Positions 57,678-64,000 of a stretch of DNA of 64,000 nucleotides are shown here, one piece after another. The stretch covers positions 69,379 through 133,378 of the forward strand of contig JAKAJC010000001.1 in the NCBI GenBank assembly GCA_021814005.1, given 5' to 3'. The notes under the pieces were generated by a model that was given only the letters and a program-made list of their open reading frames with translations, searched no databases and was not told where the DNA came from. This DNA is from Microcaldota archaeon (GTDB lineage: Archaea; Micrarchaeota; Micrarchaeia; Anstonellales; Anstonellaceae). A program made the position numbers and the translations under genes. Position 1 is the stretch's first letter, and each line of letters starts with the position of its first letter.

Positions 57678-60431
57678 ATGGAACCAGAGCAGAAAGCCCG
57701 CCGTAAAATTGATAAGATGCTTGAAGCGGCAGGCTGGGTCATCCAAGATTACAAGGATATGGATTTGGGCGCCAGTCTCGGCGTCGTTGTCCGTGAGTAT
57801 CCGCTGAAAGAAGGCCGTGCGGATTATCTCCTCTTTGTGGATCGAAACGTGGTCGGTGTCCTCGAAGCTAAACCTGAAGGCACCACGCTAAGCGTTGTGG
57901 AAGAGCAATCCGAAGGCTATCTCAATAATACACCCGAGAACTTGCCAAACGTCCATTGGCCTCCTCCTTTCGCCTATGAGTCAACAGGGGTAGAAACCCG
58001 CTTTAGGGACAACCGCGATCCAAAACCTCGCTCCCGAAACCTTTTTGCGTTCCACAAGCCTGAAACGCTCTTGGAATGGGTGGAGCAAACTGAAACCCTC
58101 CGCTCTCGCTTGAAGAAATTCCCTCCTCTTCCAAAAGGCAACCTCCGCCAATGCCAGTTCGAGGCCATCAACAAGCTGGAGGAATCTTTAGGGAAGGACA
58201 GGCCAAAAGCCCTAATCCAAATGGCCACGGGAAGCGGCAAGACTTATACTGCCGTAAGTTCCATTTATCGCCTAATCAAATTCGGCAAGGCCAAGCGCGT
58301 TCTCTTCCTCGTGGACCGCAACAATCTGGCCCGCCAAACCCTGCGGGAATTCCAGCAATACGTTCCTCCCGACTCAAACAAGCACTTTACGGACATCTAT
58401 AATGTCCAACACCTCAAATCCAACAAAATCGACCCCGTGGCTAAAGTTTGCATCACTACCATCCAGCGTCTTTATGCCATCCTAAGCGGAAAAGAGATTG
58501 ACGAAGAGATAGAAGAGCATTCGATGTTCGAAAGCGGCGCTTCCGCCAGGACGACCCCCATAACGGTGGATTACAACCCAGCCGTTCCCATCGAAACCTT
58601 TGACTTCATCATCAGCGACGAATGCCACCGCTCCATCTACAATCTCTGGCGGCAGGTTCTGGAATACTACGATTCCTACCTCATCGGCCTTACTGCCACC
58701 CCGTCCTTGCAGACATTGGGCTTCTTCAACAACAATCTGGTGATGGAATACAACCATGAGAAAGCCGTGGCCGATCAAGTCAATGTGCAGCTTGCCGGAG
58801 TCTATCGAATCGAAACCAAGATTTCCAAGCATGGGGATAAGGTAAAGGCTGGGTTCTATGTGGATGTGCGTGACAAATTCACCCGCGAGCGACGCATGGA
58901 GCTTCTGGACAAGGATTTCTCCTATGAGGCCGCCAAGCTCGATCGCTCCGTAGTTTCCCCAAGCCAGCTTCGGACAGTTATCCGAGAATTCAAGAACAAG
59001 CTGAAAACCGAGATATTCCCCGGCCGCGAGCACGTTCCCAAGACACTCGTTTTCACCAAGAACGATGCCCATGCCGAAGACGTGGTGAATATCATCCGCG
59101 AGGAATTCGGAGAGGGCAACGACTTCTGTAAGAAGATTACCTACCGCTCCAACGAGAAGCCCGAGGACATACTTCAAGAGTTCCGAAACTCCTACAACCC
59201 CCGTATCGCCGTCACGGTGGACATGGTGGCCACAGGCACCGACATTAAGCCCCTCGAATGCCTTCTCTTCCTTCGAGATGTCAATTCCAGGCTCTATTTT
59301 GAGCAAATGAAGGGACGTGGCACGCGCACCATCTCCAAAGACGATATGGCTTCGGTAACTCCCGACGCGGGCGACAAGACCTCATTCATTATCGTGGATG
59401 CAGTCGGCGTATGTGAGAAGGATAAAACTGACACCAAGCCACTGGACCGCAAGCCAACCGTTGCCTTCGAGAAATTGGTTTTGGATGTCGCCAAGGGCAT
59501 CCGAGACGAGGACACCATAAGCTCCATAGCCGGCCGTTTGGTCAAGCTGGACCGCAAGATGGAAGGGCCGGAGAAGCAGGAGTTCGTTCGGTTAAGTGGC
59601 GGCAAAGGCGTTTCTGAAGTGGCCGCCCAGCTCCTCGCCGCCAATAGCATCGACAATCAGATGGTAGCCGCCAAAGCCATGTTCAAAACAGATAAGCCGG
59701 ACGAGGCGCAGCTCGCCAAAGCTCGAAAGGAGCTGATAACCAAAGCCTGCCTGCCGCTCGACAAACCTGCACTTCGCAATTACCTCATCGATGTTAAGCG
59801 TGAGAAATACCAGATTATCGACACAGTAAGCCAGGACGTGGTGCTCCGCGCCTCCTTTGATGCTTCGGCTAAGGACAAGGCGCAGGCTATTGTGGGCAAA
59901 TTCAAGGAATTCATCGAAAAGAACAAGAACGAAGTCTCGGCCCTTCAAATCATCTATGGCCGCCCCTATGCTCAGCGGCATTTGACTTACAAACAGATCA
60001 AGGAGCTTGCCGAAGCCATCGCTCGGCCCCCATATTACCTTAATTCAGAAGTCGTCTGGAATGCCTACAAGCAACTCGACAAAAGCCGCGTCCATGATGC
60101 GGGCCCCAAGAGGCTTCTTACAGACATTATCTCGCTCGTTCGTTACACTGTAGGGGAGAGCAATTCGCTCGTGCCCTATACTCAACTGGTGGATTCCCGC
60201 TTCAAAGAGTGGCTTGCAGAGCAGAAAAAAGCAGGCCAGACATACAATGCCGCCCAGATGGAATGGCTTGAGATGATAAAGGCGCACATCGCCGCCTCAG
60301 CCAGCATCGAGATAGACGATTTCGAATATGCCCCATTCGTTGGAAAAGGCGGGGCAGTAAAAGCCAGCAAAGTATTCGGCTCACGCCTCGATTCCATCCT
60401 GAGCGAGCTTAACGAGGCGTTGCCGATATGA
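57678..60431 (+). CDS. hsdR: Type I restriction enzyme, R subunit
   Basis: 917 aa. The N-terminal nuclease keeps RADYLLFVDRNVVGVLEAKPEG (D-X-E-A-K near residue 61). Superfamily 2 translocase: Walker A MATGSGKTYTA (about 181), DECH box SDECHRS (about 312), motif VI MKGRGTR (about 542). HsdR cuts far from unmethylated sites after translocating DNA with HsdM and HsdS. A TATA-like GATTTATTAACC precedes it. The first gene of the operon is R, unlike the common R-M-S or M-S-R order, and a membrane-protein gene overlaps its stop. Confidence 0.96.
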   Translation: MEPEQKARRKIDKMLEAAGWVIQDYKDMDLGASLGVVVREYPLKEGRADYLLFVDRNVVGVLEAKPEGTTLSVVEEQSEGYLNNTPENLPNVHWPPPFAYESTGVETRFRDNRDPKPRSRNLFAFHKPETLLEWVEQTETLRSRLKKFPPLPKGNLRQCQFEAINKLEESLGKDRPKALIQMATGSGKTYTAVSSIYRLIKFGKAKRVLFLVDRNNLARQTLREFQQYVPPDSNKHFTDIYNVQHLKSNKIDPVAKVCITTIQRLYAILSGKEIDEEIEEHSMFESGASARTTPITVDYNPAVPIETFDFIISDECHRSIYNLWRQVLEYYDSYLIGLTATPSLQTLGFFNNNLVMEYNHEKAVADQVNVQLAGVYRIETKISKHGDKVKAGFYVDVRDKFTRERRMELLDKDFSYEAAKLDRSVVSPSQLRTVIREFKNKLKTEIFPGREHVPKTLVFTKNDAHAEDVVNIIREEFGEGNDFCKKITYRSNEKPEDILQEFRNSYNPRIAVTVDMVATGTDIKPLECLLFLRDVNSRLYFEQMKGRGTRTISKDDMASVTPDAGDKTSFIIVDAVGVCEKDKTDTKPLDRKPTVAFEKLVLDVAKGIRDEDTISSIAGRLVKLDRKMEGPEKQEFVRLSGGKGVSEVAAQLLAANSIDNQMVAAKAMFKTDKPDEAQLAKARKELITKACLPLDKPALRNYLIDVKREKYQIIDTVSQDVVLRASFDASAKDKAQAIVGKFKEFIEKNKNEVSALQIIYGRPYAQRHLTYKQIKELAEAIARPPYYLNSEVVWNAYKQLDKSRVHDAGPKRLLTDIISLVRYTVGESNSLVPYTQLVDSRFKEWLAEQKKAGQTYNAAQMEWLEMIKAHIAASASIEIDDFEYAPFVGKGGAVKASKVFGSRLDSILSELNEALPI

Positions 60432-61135
60432 TCACTTTTCTTAATGGTCTAATTGGACGCTTTCACAAGTACTGGAAGATTCTTTCCAGCAATGCGCTTG
60501 AGTTCATTGCATATTTTGTCTTAGGATTAATTTTCCCATTAGTGGTGTTTTACTTCCTAAGAGATTGGACTCTACCCACTGTCCTCTTTTCGGTCTTCAC
60601 TGGCTTTGGCCTTGGCCGGTTCTTCCAAGAGAAAGAGAAATTGGAGAGATGGCTAGAAGATTTGCGTGTTTTGAAATCCCAAATTGAAGTCTGGACAAAA
60701 GGCTTCAAGACATTGCGCTCTTTTCAAACGATGGAGAACTTTCAATGGGGTCCGCAACTTAGTTGGCTTGATGGGCAATTGAATGGGTATTGGCTAGGAG
60801 ACAAAAAGACATCTGTTTCAAAGACAAGTTTGGAGCCTCATTATTTCGAGAGAGTTGAAATCAGCCGCATAATGGGCGGAATTCAATATATCCCGATGAA
60901 AAACGCCAAATTCCTGCTCGGTTCTTTGAGGTCCATCAATCACAAGATAGACCACCTCAATTTAATCATCCAAATCCTGTATTTACGCAATGATTTAACG
61001 AACGACGAAATGAAGAAAATCGGCTCTGATCTCTGCGGCAGCCCGCTGGCAGTTTGCGAAACGCTGAAAGATGAACTTCCACTAGCGGAAAAGAAGCTTG
61101 CCGAGATTTTAGAAGGTTATGGATACATTGAATAG
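60428..61135 (+). CDS. Membrane protein embedded in the type I R-M operon
   Basis: 235 aa. Overlaps the hsdR stop as ATGA and ends 12 nt before hsdS, so it is part of the operon. Two N-terminal membrane helices (about residues 22-45 and 48-66, FIAYFVLGLIFPLVVFYF, TVLFSVFTGFGLGRFF), then about 170 cytoplasmic residues, helical (EKEKLERWLEDLRVLKSQIEVW) with a conserved-looking SWLDGQLNGYWLG stretch. No known family. Type I systems do not normally include such a gene; possibly an added effector or a membrane tether. Confidence 0.8.
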   Translation: MITFLNGLIGRFHKYWKILSSNALEFIAYFVLGLIFPLVVFYFLRDWTLPTVLFSVFTGFGLGRFFQEKEKLERWLEDLRVLKSQIEVWTKGFKTLRSFQTMENFQWGPQLSWLDGQLNGYWLGDKKTSVSKTSLEPHYFERVEISRIMGGIQYIPMKNAKFLLGSLRSINHKIDHLNLIIQILYLRNDLTNDEMKKIGSDLCGSPLAVCETLKDELPLAEKKLAEILEGYGYIE

Positions 61136-61147
61136 TGATGGGAGAAC

Positions 61148-62563
61148 ATGACTGATAACGAAAAATTGCCGAAAGGGTGGGTTCTTGCCCCTCTCGGAGA
61201 ACTTGCGGAGTATATCAATGGGCGCGCATTCAAACCTACCGAATGGGAGAGAGAAGGAAAACCGATTCTTCGCATTCAAAATCTAACAGGTTCAACCGAT
61301 GAAATCAATCGCTACTCTAAACCTATCGAAGATAAATATCTCATTAAAGACGGACAACTGCTTATCTCTTGGTCTGCAACCCTTGGGGCATTCATATATC
61401 GTGGGGAAGATGCTGTTCTCAACCAGCATATCTTCAAAGTAATTCCATATGTCGATAAGAAGTATTTGTATCATTTAACCAACGCGTATATTGGTTCTCT
61501 AAAATCAAAGGTTCACGGATCGGGGATGCAGCATATTACTAAAGGTTTATTTGATACCTCTCAAGTCCCCCTTGCGCCATCGAACGAACAACTCCGCATA
61601 GTCTCAAAAATTGAAGAACTTGTCTCAGAACTGGACGCAGGTGTTTCATCTCTCCATAAAGCTAAATGCCAAATTAAGATCTATCGCCAATCAGTGCTCA
61701 AATCTGCATTTGATGGAAAGCTTACTGCAAAATGGCGGGAGAAAAACAAAAACAAAATTGAATCAGTAGAAAAAATACTGGCGCGAATAAAGGAAGAACG
61801 GAAGTTACGACTTGGGAAGAGACACAAAGACGTGTTGCCGTTTGATGCTTCAGAGCTACCCAAATTACCGAAGGAGTGGGTTTGGTGTTCGATGAGTGAG
61901 GCATGCGGCGTAATTTCTAACGGAAACACTCCTGAACCATCAAAAATGACTAGGGATTCTGGGGATATTCCGTTCATAAAAGTATACAATCTTACAAAAG
62001 ATGGCCGATTGGATTTCACTGTTAAGCCTACATTTATTGACCGAGAAACGCATAGAAAAGAATTAGCGAAATCGATCACTTACCCTGGCGATATCCTCAT
62101 CAATATCGTCGGACCCCCCTTGGGGAAAGTATCGCTAGTCCCAGATACGTATCCAGAATGGAATACTAATCAGGCAGTTGTCTTGTATCGAGCATCAAAG
62201 AACTTAGAAACACGATTCTTGCTGTTCTATCTATTGTCTAATGATTTGATTCGTTTTCTCACTAAAAAATCAAAAGCCACTGCGGGGCAGTATAATGTTC
62301 AGTTAAGTACTTGTAGAAGCGCACCGCTTCCGTTTGTACCTATCCTCGAACAAAAAGAGATTGTAAGACAGATAGATATCAAGATGAGTGCAATTGAAAG
62401 GACGGAGCAACTTATTGACAAGAATCTCACTATGGCTGAGAATATGCGCCAAAGCATTCTCAAAACCGCATTTGAAGGCAAGCTCGCCCCCCAAGATCCA
62501 AAAGATGAACCAGCGGAAAAACTGCTCGAACGAATTCGAGCTGAAAAATCCAAGAAGAGGTAA
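61148..62563 (+). CDS. hsdS: Type I restriction enzyme, specificity subunit S
   Basis: 471 aa with two target recognition domains: TRD1 (LPKGWVLAPLGELAEYINGR...) and TRD2 starting at LPKEWVWCSMSEACGVISNG (about residue 240). Each is followed by the conserved helix with SAFDGKLTAKWR or KTAFEGKLAP. These read the two half-sites of the methylation target. AT-rich. Followed by hsdM after 4 nt. Confidence 0.95.
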   Translation: MTDNEKLPKGWVLAPLGELAEYINGRAFKPTEWEREGKPILRIQNLTGSTDEINRYSKPIEDKYLIKDGQLLISWSATLGAFIYRGEDAVLNQHIFKVIPYVDKKYLYHLTNAYIGSLKSKVHGSGMQHITKGLFDTSQVPLAPSNEQLRIVSKIEELVSELDAGVSSLHKAKCQIKIYRQSVLKSAFDGKLTAKWREKNKNKIESVEKILARIKEERKLRLGKRHKDVLPFDASELPKLPKEWVWCSMSEACGVISNGNTPEPSKMTRDSGDIPFIKVYNLTKDGRLDFTVKPTFIDRETHRKELAKSITYPGDILINIVGPPLGKVSLVPDTYPEWNTNQAVVLYRASKNLETRFLLFYLLSNDLIRFLTKKSKATAGQYNVQLSTCRSAPLPFVPILEQKEIVRQIDIKMSAIERTEQLIDKNLTMAENMRQSILKTAFEGKLAPQDPKDEPAEKLLERIRAEKSKKR

Positions 62564-62567
62564 TTTT

Positions 62568-64000
62568 ATGCCTGAATCAAGCTCCATTGTTCAAAAAGTC
62601 TGGAATTACTGCACGGTTCTTCGGGACGATGGTGTTGGTTATGGGGATTATGTCGAGCAACTAACATATCTCATCTTCCTCAAAATGGCACACGAGCAGA
62701 CAAAACCTCCATACAATAAGCCGTCCACGATACCCAAGGGATACGATTGGCTCTCTTTAACCTCAAAAGATGGCGAAGCGTTGGAAGGCCATTATTTGGC
62801 TACCCTAACCGCTTTAGGAAAGGAAAAGGGGATGCTAGGTATCATTTTTGCCAAAGCTCAATCCAAAATCCAAGACCCAGCCAAACTCAAACGCTTAATC
62901 AGCCTGATTGATGATGAGGTCTGGCTCGGATTAGATGTTGATGTAAAGGGGGAAATCTACGAGGGATTGCTCCAAAAGAACGCGGAGGACACCAAGAGCG
63001 GCGCAGGCCAATATTTCACGCCAAGACCATTAATCAAAACTATGGTCGAAGTCATGCAGCCAAAGCCAAATATGAAAATCTGCGACCCGGCCAGCGGAAC
63101 TGGCGGATTCCTTACCTTGACTTACGATTACATAGTCAAGCACAACAATTTAGACAAAGACCAGAAGAAATTCCTCAAGAACGATGCGTTGAGAGGCTAC
63201 GATATTGTCCCTCAAGTCGCTAGGCTCTGCGCCATGAACCTTTTTCTCCACGGTATCGGCTCCGAGCAGTCGCCCATTCAGGTTAGGGATTCTTTGGCCT
63301 CTGACGATGGCGAACGGTTTGATATGGTCTTGACCAATCCGCCTTTTGGGAAGAAGAGCAGTATCACAATCGTAAATGAAGAAGGGAAATCGGACAAGGA
63401 TTCGGTATCATATGAACGCCCTGACTTCTGGACCACCACTTCCAACAAGCAACTGAACTTTGTCCAGCACATCAAGACCATCCTAAAAGTCGGGGGAAGT
63501 GCGGCAGTCGTAGTCCCGGACAACGTATTATTCGAAGGGGGCGCAGGAGAAACCATCCGCAAGAACCTGCTAAAGGACTTCGAGGTTCATACGCTGCTGA
63601 GGCTGCCAACTGGTCTATTCTATGCTCAGGGAGTCAAAGCCAACGTAATCTTCTTTGATAAGAAACAAGCCTCTGAGAGCGCGTGGACGAAAGACCTCTG
63701 GATCTACGATTTGAGGACAAACAAGCATTTCACGCTCAAGGAAAGCTCGATGGGCATGAAGGACTTGGAAGACTTCGTTAAGTGCTACAACCCACAGAAC
63801 CGGCACCAAAGGAAGGAAACCGAGCGTTTCAAGCGCTTCAAATACGAAGATTTGATTAAGCGGGATAAGACCAGCTTGGATATTTTCTGGCTCAAGGATG
63901 ACAGCCTGACGGATTCGGATAACCTGCCGGAGCCGAGCTTAATCGCCGAAGAGATAGTCGAGAACTTGGAAGAGGCATTGGAAAGCTTTAGAGAGATCGA
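62568..64000 (+). CDS. hsdM: Type I restriction enzyme, modification subunit M (3' truncated by window edge)
   Basis: At least 477 aa, open to the window end. SGAGQYFTPRPLI, motif I DPASGTGGF (about residue 173), and the N6-adenine motif IV NPPF (about residue 257) are intact. HsdM methylates adenine in the HsdS target and forms the translocating complex with HsdR. ATG at 62568 is 4 nt after the hsdS stop. The remaining C-terminus lies outside the window. Confidence 0.97.
   Translation, partial: MPESSSIVQKVWNYCTVLRDDGVGYGDYVEQLTYLIFLKMAHEQTKPPYNKPSTIPKGYDWLSLTSKDGEALEGHYLATLTALGKEKGMLGIIFAKAQSKIQDPAKLKRLISLIDDEVWLGLDVDVKGEIYEGLLQKNAEDTKSGAGQYFTPRPLIKTMVEVMQPKPNMKICDPASGTGGFLTLTYDYIVKHNNLDKDQKKFLKNDALRGYDIVPQVARLCAMNLFLHGIGSEQSPIQVRDSLASDDGERFDMVLTNPPFGKKSSITIVNEEGKSDKDSVSYERPDFWTTTSNKQLNFVQHIKTILKVGGSAAVVVPDNVLFEGGAGETIRKNLLKDFEVHTLLRLPTGLFYAQGVKANVIFFDKKQASESAWTKDLWIYDLRTNKHFTLKESSMGMKDLEDFVKCYNPQNRHQRKETERFKRFKYEDLIKRDKTSLDIFWLKDDSLTDSDNLPEPSLIAEEIVENLEEALESFREI

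Overview
The window is archaeal, most likely from a small-genome DPANN-type lineage (Diapherotrites/Micrarchaeota-like). That placement is an inference from gene content, not a phylogeny. Archaeal hallmarks are an archaeal-type AlaRS, AspRS, CCA-adding enzyme, EF-1alpha with S10, L40e, Alba, DUF460, inositol-phosphate synthase, two FtsZ paralogues, an intron-bearing tRNA-Tyr, and many genes with a TATA box only 22-35 nt before the start codon (leaderless or nearly so). Coding density is high, genes are short, and most of the window is GC-rich.

Layout. 1-5 kb: end of an ABC-2 permease, then ftsZ1, an unknown helical gene and ftsZ2. 5-11 kb: tRNA-Ala, a Dph6-like ATP-pyrophosphatase, a small membrane protein, a 2Fe-2S ferredoxin followed by a GIDE-LemA membrane protein, then S-adenosylhomocysteine hydrolase (with a degenerate Nudix-like partner) divergent from a PfkB (probably adenosine) kinase, sharing one TATA region. 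11-13.4 kb: an AT-rich patch with two unknown genes, tRNA-Ser and a tRNA-like gene. 13.4-27 kb: lipoprotein, glycosyltransferase, a membrane-tethered winged-helix protein, inositol-phosphate synthase, Elp3, ThpR, CCA-adding enzyme, a methyltransferase and alaS, with tRNA-Asp and tRNA-Tyr. 27-32 kb: tRNA-Val, tRNA-Glu, a nitroreductase and a complete cbiMNQO metal-uptake operon behind an ArsR repressor. 32-41.7 kb: aspS, KH protein, alba, DUF460, a GlmU-like enzyme, a SemiSWEET-like protein, a second ArsR protein, a Cys-rich lipoprotein, an asparaginase-like domain, coiled-coil protein, L40e and tRNA-Asn/Leu/Thr. 41.6-49 kb: two leftward operons, a large coiled-coil protein with a membrane partner, and PadR-ABC ATPase-ABC-2 permease-CARDB protein. 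49-52 kb: DUF2666-like gene, ACT-like protein, EF-1alpha, S10. 52.3-64 kb: an acquired defence island with a tyrosine recombinase, an AlbA_2/HATPase regulator, a tiny coupled ORF, an 821-aa predicted PD-(D/E)XK nuclease with FokI-like catalytic spacing, and a type I restriction-modification operon (hsdR, membrane protein, hsdS, hsdM cut by the window edge).

The points I find most worth following are the 821-aa nuclease and the membrane protein embedded in the hsd operon, the tRNA genes flanked by partial tRNA duplications and perfect hairpins (27.0 and 37.1-37.35 kb), the ArsR operator over the cbi promoter, the inverted-repeat operator at 13.27 kb, and the RelE-like C-terminus of the 610-aa coiled-coil protein whose gene overlaps tRNA-Thr. 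No rRNA, CRISPR array or canonical insertion sequence was seen.
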